This document shows, in pieces, positions 9,303 through 21,742 of a stretch of 64,000 nucleotides of DNA; positions within the stretch are counted from its first letter, which is position 1; every line of letters starts with the position of its first letter. The stretch lies in the NCBI GenBank assembly GCA_017390475.1, contig JAFPBO010000022.1, forward strand, positions 1-64,000. Reading direction: 5' to 3'. The notes beneath the pieces were generated by a model, which was not told the origin of the DNA, searched no databases, and worked only from the letters and a program-made list of their open reading frames with translations. Source of the stretch: Loktanella sp. (lineage in GTDB: Bacteria > Pseudomonadota > Alphaproteobacteria > Rhodobacterales > Rhodobacteraceae). A program made the translations under genes and the position numbers.

Positions 9303-10903
9303 TGGCCTATACTTCCGCAAACCAGTTGGAGCTTTTGCAAACCGCAGAAGCCGTGGCCCGCGAAAAGAACATCGAACCCGGTCTGGTGGTCGAAGCGATG
9401 GAAGAATCGCTCGCCCGTGCGGCAAAGTCGCGCTACGGCGCAGAGATGGATATTCGCGTGAATATCGACCGTAAGACTGGTCGCGCGACATTCACCCGCG
9501 TGCGTACCGTGGTCGCCGATGATGAAGTCGAGAATTATCAGGCCGAATTCACCGTCGCGCAGGCGAAGGAATATATGACCGACCCCCAAATCGGGCAGGA
9601 ATACAGCGAAGAAGTGCCGCCCGTTGAACTGGGCCGGATTGCCGCGCAATCGGCCAAGCAGGTGATTCTGCAAAAGGTCCGCGAAGCGGAGCGTGACAAA
9701 CAATACGAAGAATTCAAGGATCGCGCCGGCACCATCATCAACGCGCTGGTCAAGCGTGAAGAATACGGCAATGTCATTGTGGACGTGGGCTCGGGCGAGG
9801 CTGTGCTGCGCCGCAACGAAAAGATCGGGCGCGAGGCGTATCGCCCCAATGACCGTATCCGCTGCTACATCAAGGAAGTCCGCCGCGAACAGCGCGGCCC
9901 ACAGATTTTCCTGTCGCGCACAGCACCGGAATTCATGGCCGAACTCTTCAAGATGGAAGTCCCTGAAATCTACGAAGGCATTATTGAAATCAAAGCCGTC
10001 GCCCGTGACCCCGGTTCGCGCGCCAAGATCGCGGTGATCAGCTATGACAGCTCGATTGACCCGGTCGGTGCTTGTGTTGGTATGCGCGGCAGCCGTGTGC
10101 AGGCCGTTGTGAACGAATTGCAGGGCGAAAAGATCGACATCATTCCTTGGAATGAAGATATGCCAACCTTCCTTGTGAACGCGCTGCAACCTGCCGAGGT
10201 CAGCAAGGTCGTTCTGGATGAAGAAGCCGGCAAGATCGAAGTGGTTGTTCCTGATGAGCAATTGTCGCTCGCCATTGGTCGTCGCGGTCAGAACGTGCGT
10301 TTGGCCAGCCAGTTGACTGGTCTGGATATCGACATTCTGACCGAAGCCGAAGAATCCAAGCGCCGTCAGGCCGAATTTGAACTGCGTACCAAGTTGTTCA
10401 TGGATACGCTGGATCTGGATGAATTCTTTGCCCAGTTGCTCGTCGCCGAAGGCTTTACCAACCTCGAAGAGGTCGCCTATGTCGAGCAGGACGAATTGCT
10501 GGTGATCGAAGGTGTCGATGAAGGCACCGCAGGTGAATTGCAGGCCCGTGCCCGCGATTACCTTGAAGCGCAGGCAAAAAAGGCGATGGATGCCGCGATT
10601 GCGACGGGTGTCGAACAAAGCCTGATCGATTTCGAAGGTCTGACACCGCAGATGCTGGAAGCCTTGGGCAAGGATGGCGTCAAGACGCTGGAAGATTTCG
10701 CAACTTGCGCGGATTGGGAACTGGCCGGTGGCTGGACCACGGTGAACGGCGAACGCGTCAAGGACGAAGGTGTCCTGGAACCGTTTGATGTATCGCTGGA
10801 AGAAGCCCAGAACATGGTCATGACCGCGCGCGTCATGCTGGGTTGGGTTGATCCTGACGATCTGAAAAGCGACGACGACGAAACAGAGGAAGAGGAGGCC
10901 TGA
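9302..10903 (+). CDS. nusA: Transcription termination/antitermination factor NusA
   Basis: NusA binds RNA polymerase and nascent RNA and controls pausing, termination and antitermination. The 533-residue protein shows the N-terminal polymerase-binding domain (1-130), an S1 domain (GNVIVDVGSGEAVLRR), two KH domains (with GMRGSRVQAVVNEL and IGRRGQNVRLASQLTG) and C-terminal helix-hairpin-helix acidic repeats from about residue 370. The last residues are strongly acidic. The start overlaps the rimP stop by one base. Confidence 0.97.
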   Translation: MAYTSANQLELLQTAEAVAREKNIEPGLVVEAMEESLARAAKSRYGAEMDIRVNIDRKTGRATFTRVRTVVADDEVENYQAEFTVAQAKEYMTDPQIGQEYSEEVPPVELGRIAAQSAKQVILQKVREAERDKQYEEFKDRAGTIINALVKREEYGNVIVDVGSGEAVLRRNEKIGREAYRPNDRIRCYIKEVRREQRGPQIFLSRTAPEFMAELFKMEVPEIYEGIIEIKAVARDPGSRAKIAVISYDSSIDPVGACVGMRGSRVQAVVNELQGEKIDIIPWNEDMPTFLVNALQPAEVSKVVLDEEAGKIEVVVPDEQLSLAIGRRGQNVRLASQLTGLDIDILTEAEESKRRQAEFELRTKLFMDTLDLDEFFAQLLVAEGFTNLEEVAYVEQDELLVIEGVDEGTAGELQARARDYLEAQAKKAMDAAIATGVEQSLIDFEGLTPQMLEALGKDGVKTLEDFATCADWELAGGWTTVNGERVKDEGVLEPFDVSLEEAQNMVMTARVMLGWVDPDDLKSDDDETEEEEA

Positions 10904-10926
10904 TTTCAGGCCTTCGGAGAGAATGT

Positions 10927-11559
10927 ATGACGCGTGGCGGGCATAAAGACGAACAAACTGATGCGGAACGCAAATGCATCGTGACGGGTGAGGTCAAGCC
11001 AAAGGCTGGGCTGATCCGCTTTGTTCTGGGGCCTGACAAACAGGTTGTGCCCGACATTCTGGGTAAATTGCCTGGTCGTGGCATGTATGTCACTGCCGAC
11101 CGAACTATTCTGGAACAGGCCCGAAAGGGGCAGTTTTCCAGATCCGCCAAACAGCCGGTCACAGTGCCCGATGGCCTGGTGGATGAGGTGGAACGCCAGA
11201 TCGCGCGCCGCACCGTCGATCTGATCGCATTGACCCGCAAAGCGGGTCGTGCGGTCTGTGGTTTTGAAAAGGTCAAAGGTTGGCTGGCAGGCGGCGAACG
11301 GGTCCGGGTACTGGTCCAAGCCTCTGATGGATCGGAACGTGGCAAGACGAAACTCTGGACGCCAGAGGGGGCCAGATACTTCGGTTGCCTCACCTCTGCG
11401 GAATTGGGTTTGGCATTTGGACGGCAAAGTGTGATACATGGCGCGCTTGCGACTGGCGGACTCAGCAATCGTGTTGTAGAGGAAGCCACAAAGCTACGCG
11501 GTTTACGCGAAGGGAACGGCGGCGATATGGCCTCCGGGAAGGATAAAGAAGCTAGATGA
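10927..11559 (+). CDS. RNA-binding protein: YlxR domain fused to an L7Ae-like domain
   Basis: The first 90 residues match the YlxR/DUF448 family ([20 protein letters not shown], then LPGRGMYV). The region from about 95 to 190 resembles an L7Ae/L30e-type RNA-binding fold ([19 protein letters not shown]). In many Gram-positives these are separate genes (ylxR and ylxQ) in the same operon; alphaproteobacteria commonly carry the fused form. It sits between nusA (23-base gap) and infB (ATGA overlap), so it should be co-transcribed with both. Its precise role is unresolved; RNA binding during translation or RNA processing is likely. Confidence 0.88.
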   Translation: MTRGGHKDEQTDAERKCIVTGEVKPKAGLIRFVLGPDKQVVPDILGKLPGRGMYVTADRTILEQARKGQFSRSAKQPVTVPDGLVDEVERQIARRTVDLIALTRKAGRAVCGFEKVKGWLAGGERVRVLVQASDGSERGKTKLWTPEGARYFGCLTSAELGLAFGRQSVIHGALATGGLSNRVVEEATKLRGLREGNGGDMASGKDKEAR

Positions 11560-14051
11560 GCGATAACGACGGAAAAAAACCACTCGGCCTTGGTGGGTCA
11601 CGTCCAAGCAACGTGAAGCAAAGTTTCAGCCATGGGCGGACCAAAAACGTCGTGGTGGAAACAAAACGTAAGCGCGTTGTGGTGCCAAAACCCGGCGCGG
11701 CCAAGCCTGCCGGGTCGACTGGTGTGCAAATGGGCGGTGATCCGACCAAACGGCCTGCGGGTATCTCGGACGTCGAACTCGAACGCCGGATGAAGGCGCT
11801 TGCGATGGCGCGCGCTCGGGAAACCGAAGAAGCCGCCAAACGCGAAGCCGAAGAAAAAGAACGTGCCGCAGAACGCGAGGCGCGCCGCGCCGAGATGGAA
11901 GCCAAAGAGGCTGAAGACCGCGAACGCGAAGAACGCGCTAAGGCCAAAGCCGAAGAAGAAAAGCGGAAGGCAGAACGTGCCGCCGCCAAGGTCAAGGCCG
12001 AGGCAACCCCTGCCGGGGCAGACGCGAGCGCCCTGCCCGGCGAAAACGCTGTTGATCGTCCGTCTGCCGCTGGTCCCCGTAAGGTTGACCGCGAACGCGA
12101 CGCACGTGAAAAAGCCGCCAAAGCCAAGCCAACCCGTGGCGAAGATGACGGTCGCCGCGCTGGCAAGCTGACATTGAACGATGCCCTGACCGGTCGCGAA
12201 GGTGGCCGCCAGCGGTCCATGGCCGCGATGAAACGCAAGCAGGACCGCGCCCGCGCCAAGGCCATGGGTGGTTCGGCTGAACGTGAAAAAGTGTTCCGGG
12301 ATGTGGCCCTGCCACCCGCGATCACAGTTTCCGAACTGGCGAACCGGATGGCAGAACGCGTTGCAGATGTGGTCAAGGCTTTGATGAATAACGGCATCAT
12401 GGCGACGCAGAACCAGTCGATTGATGCTGATACCGCCGAACTGATCATCGAGGAATTTGGCCATACGGTTGTCCGCGTGTCGGATGCCGACGTCGAAGAC
12501 GTGATCAAAATGGTACCTGATGATCCCAAGGATCTGCTGCCACGTCCTCCGATTGTGACGATCATGGGCCATGTTGACCATGGCAAGACCTCGCTGTTGG
12601 ATGCGATCCGCAATGCCAAAGTTGTCGCTGGCGAGGCTGGCGGGATCACCCAGCATATCGGTGCCTATCAGGTAAAGACCGACAGCGGCGCGCTGCTGAC
12701 CTTCCTTGATACGCCGGGCCACGCCGCCTTTACCTCGATGCGGTCGCGCGGGGCACAGGTGACGGATATCGTTGTGCTTGTGGTTGCTGCTGATGATGCT
12801 GTAATGCCGCAAACGATCGAGGCGATTGCCCATGCGAAAGCGGCGAAAGTGCCGATGATCGTGGCGATTAACAAGATCGACAAACCATCCGCCAATCCTG
12901 ACAAGGTCCGTACCGACCTGTTGATGCATGAAGTCGTGGTCGAAAAGATGTCCGGCGACGTGCAGGATGTCGAAGTCTCGGCCATCACAGGCAAAGGTCT
13001 GGATAACCTGCTGGAAGCCATCGCGCTGCAGGCAGAAATTCTGGAACTGAAAGCCAACCCTGATCGCGCTGCCGTTGGTGCCGTGATCGAGGCGCAGCTG
13101 GATATCGGTCGTGGTCCTGTGGCGACGGTTCTGATCCAGAACGGCACCTTGCGCACTGGCGATATCTTTGTCGTTGGCGAACAATACGGCAAGGTCCGGG
13201 CGCTGATCAACGACAAGGGCGAACGCGTCGCTGAGGCTGGCCCTGCCGTCCCGGTCGAGGTTCTTGGCCTGAACGGCACGCCAGAAGCTGGCGATGTGCT
13301 GAACGTAGTGTCCACCGATGCGCAAGCTCGCGAAATCGCAGAATATCGCGAAAAAGCGTCCAAGGAAAAACGTGCGGCGGCTGGCATGGCCACCACGCTG
13401 GAACAGCTGATGGCGAATGCCAAGGCGAACGAAAACGTCAGCGAATTGCCCATCGTGGTCAAGGCCGACGTGCAGGGTTCTGCCGAAGCGATTGTTCAGG
13501 CGATGGAAAAGATCGGCAACGACGAAGTCCGCGTGCGCGTGCTGCATTCGGGTGTCGGTGCGATCACTGAAACCGATATCGGCTTGGCCGAAGCATCGGG
13601 CGCACCGGTCTTTGGTTTCAACGTCCGTGCCAATGCGACGGCCCGCGCTTCTGCCAACCAAAAAGGTGTGGAGATCCGTTATTATTCGGTGATCTATGAC
13701 CTTGTCGATGACGTGAAAAAAGCGGCCTCTGGTCTGCTGTCTGCCGAGATCCGCGAAAAGTTCATCGGCTATGCCAATATCAAGGACGTGTTCAAAGTGT
13801 CCAACGTCGGCAAAGTCGCGGGCTGTCTGGTTACCGAAGGTGTGGCGCGGCGTTCCGCTGGCGTCCGCTTGCTGCGCGACGATGTCGTGATTCACGAAGG
13901 CACGCTGAAGACCCTCAAACGCTTCAAGGATGAAGTGGCAGAGGTCCAGTCAGGTCAGGAATGCGGCATGGCGTTTGAAAATTACGAAGACGTGCGCCCC
14001 GGCGACGTGATCGAGATTTTCGAGCGGGAATCGGTCGAACGGAATCTGTAG
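11556..14051 (+). CDS. infB: Translation initiation factor IF-2
   Basis: This 831-residue GTPase places initiator tRNA on the 30S subunit. The N-terminal third is a charged, alanine- and glutamate-rich coiled coil (about 70-200). An IF2_N domain follows near [19 protein letters not shown]. The G domain has G1 [10 protein letters not shown]3 DTPGHAAF and G4 NKID, then domains II, III and the C-terminal fMet-tRNA-binding part. The ATG overlaps the preceding stop. Long antisense frames across this gene are shadows caused by codon bias. Confidence 0.97.
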   Translation: MSDNDGKKPLGLGGSRPSNVKQSFSHGRTKNVVVETKRKRVVVPKPGAAKPAGSTGVQMGGDPTKRPAGISDVELERRMKALAMARARETEEAAKREAEEKERAAEREARRAEMEAKEAEDREREERAKAKAEEEKRKAERAAAKVKAEATPAGADASALPGENAVDRPSAAGPRKVDRERDAREKAAKAKPTRGEDDGRRAGKLTLNDALTGREGGRQRSMAAMKRKQDRARAKAMGGSAEREKVFRDVALPPAITVSELANRMAERVADVVKALMNNGIMATQNQSIDADTAELIIEEFGHTVVRVSDADVEDVIKMVPDDPKDLLPRPPIVTIMGHVDHGKTSLLDAIRNAKVVAGEAGGITQHIGAYQVKTDSGALLTFLDTPGHAAFTSMRSRGAQVTDIVVLVVAADDAVMPQTIEAIAHAKAAKVPMIVAINKIDKPSANPDKVRTDLLMHEVVVEKMSGDVQDVEVSAITGKGLDNLLEAIALQAEILELKANPDRAAVGAVIEAQLDIGRGPVATVLIQNGTLRTGDIFVVGEQYGKVRALINDKGERVAEAGPAVPVEVLGLNGTPEAGDVLNVVSTDAQAREIAEYREKASKEKRAAAGMATTLEQLMANAKANENVSELPIVVKADVQGSAEAIVQAMEKIGNDEVRVRVLHSGVGAITETDIGLAEASGAPVFGFNVRANATARASANQKGVEIRYYSVIYDLVDDVKKAASGLLSAEIREKFIGYANIKDVFKVSNVGKVAGCLVTEGVARRSAGVRLLRDDVVIHEGTLKTLKRFKDEVAEVQSGQECGMAFENYEDVRPGDVIEIFERESVERNL

Positions 14052-14103
14052 TAAACATCGAATCGCTATTTGACATCCCGCTCATTTAGGATTCTAAGTT
14101 TGT

Positions 14104-14296
14104 TTGTGACGTCTGTAATGCGCTGCATTCAGGCAATAAGGCTTCTGCTTCCGGGTGGAAGCCTTAATTTTTGCCTCAAAAGAACATTTTGAGAACTTAT
14201 CCCCATTAAAACTCTTGTTGTGGCTACGAGCGCTAGCGTAATCTGAGCTCACTCCCACACAATGTGGGGTGCCGCAGCTCATTACAGACGTCACAA
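14104..14296. repeat. 23-bp inverted repeat bracketing about 147 bp (possible MITE-like element)
   Basis: The arm at 14104-14126 (TTGTGACGTCTGTAATGCGC plus TGC) is repeated in reverse complement at 14274-14296 with a single mismatch. The interior is AT-richer than the neighbours and contains a terminator hairpin but no gene. No target-site duplication was found at the outer ends. The pair could be the ends of a miniature non-autonomous element, or could fold into one long stem in RNA between infB and the DUF3892 gene. Confidence 0.6.
14137..14172 (+). terminator. Intrinsic terminator of the rimP-nusA-infB operon
   Basis: The stem TAAGGCTTC pairs with GAAGCCTTA around a 12-base loop and is followed by AT and a run of five T. 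It lies 85 bases past the infB stop, inside the inverted-repeat element. Confidence 0.7.
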
Positions 14297-14334
14297 TCTC
14301 AGCCGCGGCTCCACTCAACTTTATGGAGGCCAAC

Positions 14335-14616
14335 ATGGCTTTTGAAATTAACTGCATTGAGAAAGATGATCGCTACAATCCCTATGAAGCGATTATTTCG
14401 GTTGGGGGGCCTAACCCAGATGGAAAGCGCTGGAAGCTTACCCAACAGGAAGTGATCCAATGGATTGCCGAAGGACACGAGTTTTTTGTTAACTCAGGAG
14501 GCAAAAAGGTTTGGGTCGTAATCGGAACCAGTAAGTACAATAATCCCTATATCAAAACACAGTCCGATGAGTATGAGCCAAATAACTTGCTATCTTTGAA
14601 CGCATGCCCTTGGTAA
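14335..14616 (+). CDS. DUF3892 family protein
   Basis: This 93-residue protein matches the DUF3892 pattern as I know it: a start like FEINCIEKDDR, a central VGGPNPDGKRWKLT, and the end KTQSDEYEPNNLLSLNACP. No biochemical function is established. The start at 14335 has a strong GGAGG five bases upstream; the frame extends back to 14269 but only across the inverted repeat. The gene is AT-richer than its neighbours, is flanked by an inverted repeat on one side and its own terminator on the other, and looks like a recently acquired single-gene insert. Confidence 0.75.
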   Translation: MAFEINCIEKDDRYNPYEAIISVGGPNPDGKRWKLTQQEVIQWIAEGHEFFVNSGGKKVWVVIGTSKYNNPYIKTQSDEYEPNNLLSLNACPW

Positions 14617-14637
14617 GTTAAGCGTCAGTGGCTGTTA

Positions 14638-14661
14638 GGACCGCCGGTAGGCGGTCCTTTT
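14638..14661 (+). terminator. Intrinsic terminator after the DUF3892 gene
   Basis: A perfect 8-base stem GGACCGCC/GGCGGTCC with a GGTA loop is followed by TTTT, 22 bases past the stop. It lies just beyond the end of the convergent mutT gene. Confidence 0.8.
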
Positions 14662-14664
14662 CGG

Positions 14665-15063
14665 CTACAGCCAATCACGCAGGATCGGGATCAGCGGCAC
14701 ATCCGCCGCCGGCATCGGATAATTGCGCAGGTCATTGGGCCGCACCCATTTCAGCGACTGCCCTTCGCGCGACTGCGGTGTGCCTTCCCATTTGCGGCAG
14801 GCAAACAGCGGCATCAACAGATGAAAATCAGCATAGGCGTGGCTGGCAAAGGTCAGTGGCGCGAGGCATGACGCCCAAGTGCCGATGCCCAATTCCTCGT
14901 GCAATTCACGGATCAACGCTGCCTCGGGGGTTTCACCCGCCTCGACCTTGCCGCCGGGAAATTCCCACAGGCCTGCCATGGACTTCCCTTCCGGGCGCTG
15001 CGCCAGCAGCACCCGTCCATCGGCGTCAATCAAGGCAACAGCGGAAACAAGAACCAGTTTCAC
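14665..15063 (-). CDS. mutT: MutT-type 8-oxo-dGTP diphosphatase
   Basis: This 132-residue Nudix hydrolase cleanses the nucleotide pool of oxidised dGTP. The complete Nudix box G-x5-E-x7-REUxEExGU is at residues 38-60 (GGKVEAGETPEAALIRELHEELG, here quoted by its key Glu residues in RELHEELG). The start overlaps the stop of argJ by four bases, so the two are translated together. It is convergent with the DUF3892 gene. Confidence 0.9.
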   Translation of the reverse strand: MKLVLVSAVALIDADGRVLLAQRPEGKSMAGLWEFPGGKVEAGETPEAALIRELHEELGIGTWASCLAPLTFASHAYADFHLLMPLFACRKWEGTPQSREGQSLKWVRPNDLRNYPMPAADVPLIPILRDWL

Positions 15064-16274
15064 GACCGGTAATCAGCGTTGATGTCGATATAGCCATGCG
15101 TCAGATCGCAGGTCCAGACCGTGCTAGCGCCCGCGCCCAGCCCCAAATCAACGCCGATCAGCAGTTCGGCGTTTTTCATATAGGCACTGGTCGCATCTTC
15201 GGAGTAATCCGGCGCGCGCCAGCCGTTTTCGGCCACGGTGATATCGCCAAAGCGGATTGACAGCTTGTCCCTGTCTGCCTGTGCACCAGACTTACCGACG
15301 GCCATCACGATCCGACCCCAATTGGCATCCTGCCCCGCAATTGCAGTCTTGACGAGCGGGCTGTTCGCAATCGCCATCGCGACCTTGCGCGCATCGGCAT
15401 CATCGGCGGCACCTGTCACCGCAACGGTGACAAATTTCGTCGCACCTTCGCCGTCGCGCACCACCTGATGCGCGAGATTTAGCATCACGTCATGCAAGGC
15501 GGTCGAGAAATCGTCATTGCCGGTGACATCCACGCCGGACGCACCCGTCGCAACGGCGACAAGACTGTCTGAGGTCGATGTATCGCTGTCCACGGTGATG
15601 CAGTTGAAGGTCTGGTCATTGTGCTGGGAAATCAGCGCCTGAAATGCGTCCTGCCCGATCTTGGCATCGGTGAAGAGATACACCAGCATCGTCGCCATAT
15701 CCGGCGCGATCATGCCGGAACCTTTGGCGATACCTGCGATCTGCACCTGTTTCCCGCCAACCTCAACCGTTGCGCTGGCCCCCTTGGGGAAGGTGTCGGT
15801 CGTCATGATCGCGCGCGCAGCGTCCTTGATCGTGGCCTCGGTCTGGCCATCATGCAGTTCCGCCAATTTTACGATGATACGGTCATGCGGCAATGGTTCA
15901 CCAATCACCCCAGTTGAGGCGGTGAATATCCGTTCCACCGGCACGCCGGTCTGTTCGGCCACAGCTTGGGTGAGCGCGGTGACGCTGGCGACACCGTTCT
16001 TACCGGTAAAGGCATTGGAATTGCCTGAATTCACAAGGATCGCGGCGGGACCGGACGGATCACCGCCCAGTTTTGCCTGGCAATCCAGTACCGGGGCTGA
16101 TCGCGTCGCTGACCGGGTGAACACCCCAGCCACCGAAGACCCAGCCGATGCGATGGCGAGCATCACATCGGTCCGGTCCTTGTATTTGACCCCCGCCGCT
16201 GCGCTGGCAAAGGTCACGCCCGCGATCACGGGCAGGTCGGGAAATTGCGCAGGCGCAAGCGGCGAGGTTTTCAT
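15060..16274 (-). CDS. argJ: Bifunctional ornithine acetyltransferase / N-acetylglutamate synthase ArgJ
   Basis: ArgJ transfers the acetyl group from N-acetylornithine to glutamate in the cyclic arginine pathway. The 404-residue precursor cleaves itself at the A-T bond of the motif KGSGMIAPDMATML (Ala194/Thr195), making alpha and beta chains with Thr as nucleophile. Conserved NSGNSNAFTG and TTDTFPKG segments are present. It lies between a parvulin gene (five-base gap) and mutT (four-base overlap), all on the minus strand, an arrangement seen in Rhodobacterales. Confidence 0.95.
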   Translation of the reverse strand: MKTSPLAPAQFPDLPVIAGVTFASAAAGVKYKDRTDVMLAIASAGSSVAGVFTRSATRSAPVLDCQAKLGGDPSGPAAILVNSGNSNAFTGKNGVASVTALTQAVAEQTGVPVERIFTASTGVIGEPLPHDRIIVKLAELHDGQTEATIKDAARAIMTTDTFPKGASATVEVGGKQVQIAGIAKGSGMIAPDMATMLVYLFTDAKIGQDAFQALISQHNDQTFNCITVDSDTSTSDSLVAVATGASGVDVTGNDDFSTALHDVMLNLAHQVVRDGEGATKFVTVAVTGAADDADARKVAMAIANSPLVKTAIAGQDANWGRIVMAVGKSGAQADRDKLSIRFGDITVAENGWRAPDYSEDATSAYMKNAELLIGVDLGLGAGASTVWTCDLTHGYIDINADYRS

Positions 16275-16279
16275 CGAGG

Positions 16280-17122
16280 TTATTCCAGTAATTCGGTTTG
16301 GTTGATCACGCTTGGATCGAATGCGCCGTCCTCTGGCCGTTCGATCGTTGCAGCTGCGGTCAGCTCATCCAGATAAGCGATAATCGCAGCTTCCTGCAAT
16401 TCACCCATCAGCTGCTGGGTAACCTGTTCGAATTCTGGCACTGGCTGCATGCGTTCATCGACCAAAGTCACGATATGCCAGCCGAACTGAGTTTCAAACG
16501 GATCAGACACTTCGCCAACCTCCAGCGCCATGACCGCGGTTTCAAATTCATCAACCATCGCGCCTGCACCGAACCATCCCAGATCGCCGCCGTTCTCGCT
16601 GGTCACATCGGTCGATACCTCGCGGGCGACGTCCCCAAACTCTGCGCCCTCGTCAAGCTGGGCTTTGGCGGCATTGGCCTCTTCTTCGGTAGCGACCAGC
16701 AGATGTGCAGCGCGGAACTCTGGAATCTCCGGCGCATCGGCATAGCGGTCATCATAGGCCTGCTGCAACGCCTCTTGTGTGATCGCGGTTTCTGAAATTT
16801 CGTTCACGACCTCGGCAGCCATCAGCCCCCGGCGTTCGTTGGCCAGCGTATAGCGGATGACGGCAGGTTCATCTTCCAAAGCATCCGCCAGAAGCTGCTG
16901 TTGCACCAGTTGATCGACCAGCCCGTTGAACAGAATTTCATCCGGGAACTGCCCATATTGCGGTGGCAGCATGGTGCGGGCGATGATGATCTCGCCTAAG
17001 GTGATCTCTGTCTCGCCGACTTTGGCGACAACGGTATCGGCGGTCACGTCCTGCGCAAAAGCACCGGTGCTCACTGACAGCGACAGCGCCGCAGCCCCCA
17101 AAAATGTAACATGTTTCAGCAT
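16280..17122 (-). CDS. Periplasmic parvulin-type peptidyl-prolyl cis-trans isomerase
   Basis: This 280-residue protein has a Sec signal peptide (LGAAALSLSVSTGAFA, cleavage near residue 23). A SurA/PrsA-like N-terminal helical region follows, then one parvulin domain at about 136-226 (AAHLLVATEEEA, NGGDLGWFGAGAMVDEFE, TQFGWHIV). Such enzymes help outer-membrane and secreted proteins fold. Its neighbour across the divergent promoter region is secA, which supplies the substrates of the same export route. Confidence 0.9.
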   Translation of the reverse strand: MLKHVTFLGAAALSLSVSTGAFAQDVTADTVVAKVGETEITLGEIIIARTMLPPQYGQFPDEILFNGLVDQLVQQQLLADALEDEPAVIRYTLANERRGLMAAEVVNEISETAITQEALQQAYDDRYADAPEIPEFRAAHLLVATEEEANAAKAQLDEGAEFGDVAREVSTDVTSENGGDLGWFGAGAMVDEFETAVMALEVGEVSDPFETQFGWHIVTLVDERMQPVPEFEQVTQQLMGELQEAAIIAYLDELTAAATIERPEDGAFDPSVINQTELLE

Positions 17123-17159
17123 TAAACGTTCCCTTTATTGGCCGCGCAGTCGCGCGACG

Positions 17160-17188
17160 TTGACACTCTATACCCGGGACCTTACATC
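17160..17188 (+). promoter_or_regulatory. Candidate sigma-70 promoter of secA
   Basis: A perfect -35 box TTGACA (17160-17165) and a -10-like TACATC (17183-17188) are 17 bases apart, in the region between the parvulin and secA genes and pointing to secA. This is by eye only. Confidence 0.4.
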
Positions 17189-17316
17189 CCTGAGAAGCCT
17201 CGAGGAGGCCTGACGTAGAGCAATTTCGGCCCTTTGTATGTGGGCAGCCGCATGCCTACAAGCAACCTCCTCTCAATTAGATGTCAGACAAGCGCTGCTG
17301 CGCTGGTGGAGTGAAT

Positions 17317-19998
<2,682 letters not shown>

Positions 19999-20077
19999 AT
20001 TTGACGCTCTAAAATTGTATTAGGGTTCTTGCACTGCTCGGCGGTTGTGACATCTTGGAGATGTTCAGGGTGGCGTG

Positions 20078-20962
20078 ATGACCGGCATCGTAACGATTAA
20101 GTCGACTTTGATAGTAATTGCCCTTGCAGCCGCAGCCGGGGCTTTTGTGTAGTGCGGCGCGCCGGATCGCGTGTTAGAGTCTGCCAGTGCCACGGCGACA
20201 GCGCAGGCGCCCCGGTTGTTGATGGCGATCAACGCTGCAGGATCTACGATTTTTGGCATGCCGGATGTCACGACACGGCCGGTAGATCATCTGGCCAACA
20301 CCTGATCGACAGTACCTGTGCATGCTGTCTATGCAGAGCTGGACATGCCACACCTTGGCCATATCATGGGCACACCGGTTTCGGGGTGCGAGGTTGATCT
20401 CACCGCCACTCGCGTCGCAAATGCGATGGTCAATCTTGTTGCCAGATCGCCCTGTACGCCGGATCGGGACATTTTAGTGCAAGATGCCGAATTTACCATT
20501 CTAGTCGATAACATCGACTACGGGCATGTTTGCATCGCGGTGCCGGCAGTGCGCAGATATCATCGGGCGATTGTGCATTGGTGCGGCAATAATGACCTGC
20601 AACTACATGTGTTCGAGGTCGGTATCGGTGATCCCGGTCATATCTGGTCGGCCTCTGTGCCTGACATGACTGGTCAGCGTGATTTCGTGCAGCGGTTCGG
20701 CCTAAAGCAGGTGGAACACCCGCATCTGACAGAGATTTACACCTATCCTGTGGGGTTTGTGCCGTCTCCGGTGCTGCAGCTTGGCGTAACGGTGACGCCC
20801 GACAATTGCGGTCGTGCCGTTCATGCCTGGGCCTTTCAGATATCGGCGGAGTCCGAACCGGCTGGCAATCAACTGTCAGTGTTGATGCCTGGCTGCGACG
20901 AAATTGGCAACACAGTGATACGTGACGGGAACTTCGGCCCGGTCCTGCACGCCCGGCGCTAG
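20078..20962 (+). pseudogene. Degraded gene for a secreted or lipoprotein-like protein
   Basis: Reading from ATG at 20078 gives a signal-like start (TLIVIALAAAAGAF) and then one frame open to 20962, interrupted by TAG at 20150-20152 and TGA at 20303-20305. The TAG falls at the expected signal-peptide end, just before a Cys-Gly pair. The remaining 214 codons from GTG at 20318 are intact but have no ribosome-binding site. I do not recognise the family; several cysteines and Trp residues fit a secreted protein. Two separate stops in a continuous frame argue for a decaying gene, although both could in principle be sequencing errors. It is convergent with radC and overlaps its end by four bases. 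Confidence 0.5.
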
Positions 20963-21708
20963 CAGGCGAACAACCCCTGCGCCCGAAAACTGATTTCGCA
21001 GGATTTGCCGATGATCAGGTGGTCATGGACGGTGATTCCAAGCGCCTGCGCCGCTGCAGTGATCTGGCGGGTCATGGTGATATCAGCTTCGGATGGGGTC
21101 GGATCGCCGGACGGGTGATTATGCACCAGGATCATTGACGCCGCATTCAGTTCCAATGCGCGTTTGACCACCTCGCGCGGGTAAACCGGAACATGGTCCA
21201 GCGTCCCTTTCGCCTGCTCCTCGTCAGCGATCAGCACATTTTTGGTGTCCAGAAACAGGATGCGGAATTGTTCAGTATCCCGATGCGCCATGATTGTGTG
21301 GCAATAATTCAGCAAGGCATCCCAACTGGACACCACATGACGTTGCATTACCTTGGCACGGGCAAGCCTGTGCGCCGCCGCCTCGACCACTTTCAGTTCC
21401 AGCGCGACTGCAGGCCCTGCCCCAGGCACTTGGCTGATCTGGGTCGCGCTGGCTGACAGGACCCGGTTGAAATCGCCAAAATGGGTGATCAAGGCGCGCG
21501 CCAGGGGTTTGACATCCTGCCTGGGTATCGCGCGAAACAGCACCAGTTCTAGCAGTTCGTAATCGGGGACAGCCGCAGCGCCACCGGACAGAAATCTATC
21601 GCGCAGCCGCTTGCGGTGGTCGCGCAGATAGGATGGCAGTTTGCCGGTTACCGACCCGGCGAAATCGGTTTCGGGAAACAGGCTGCGTGATTCGGCAAAA
21701 TGAGTCAT
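20959..21708 (-). CDS. radC: RadC family JAB/MPN protein
   Basis: This 249-residue protein has the N-terminal UPF0758 helix-hairpin-helix region ([34 protein letters not shown]) and the C-terminal JAB metalloprotease-like domain with the metal motif [14 protein letters not shown]. The old link to DNA repair is not supported by current knowledge, so the function remains open. The gene is followed downstream by the overlapping end of a degraded gene and preceded by dnaJ, on the same strand after 34 bases. Confidence 0.9.
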   Translation of the reverse strand: MTHFAESRSLFPETDFAGSVTGKLPSYLRDHRKRLRDRFLSGGAAAVPDYELLELVLFRAIPRQDVKPLARALITHFGDFNRVLSASATQISQVPGAGPAVALELKVVEAAAHRLARAKVMQRHVVSSWDALLNYCHTIMAHRDTEQFRILFLDTKNVLIADEEQAKGTLDHVPVYPREVVKRALELNAASMILVHNHPSGDPTPSEADITMTRQITAAAQALGITVHDHLIIGKSCEISFRAQGLFAC

Positions 21709-21742
21709 GCCCCATCATGCCGGATCACAGATTACCGGTCGG

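Noticed and set aside
8960..10618. A 552-codon open frame antisense to rimP and nusA
   Set aside because: Shadow of codon bias; both sense genes are fully conserved.
11598..13895. A 765-codon open frame antisense to infB
   Set aside because: It mirrors the infB reading frame and has His/Asp/Arg-rich shadow composition with no domain. IF-2 on the plus strand is certain.
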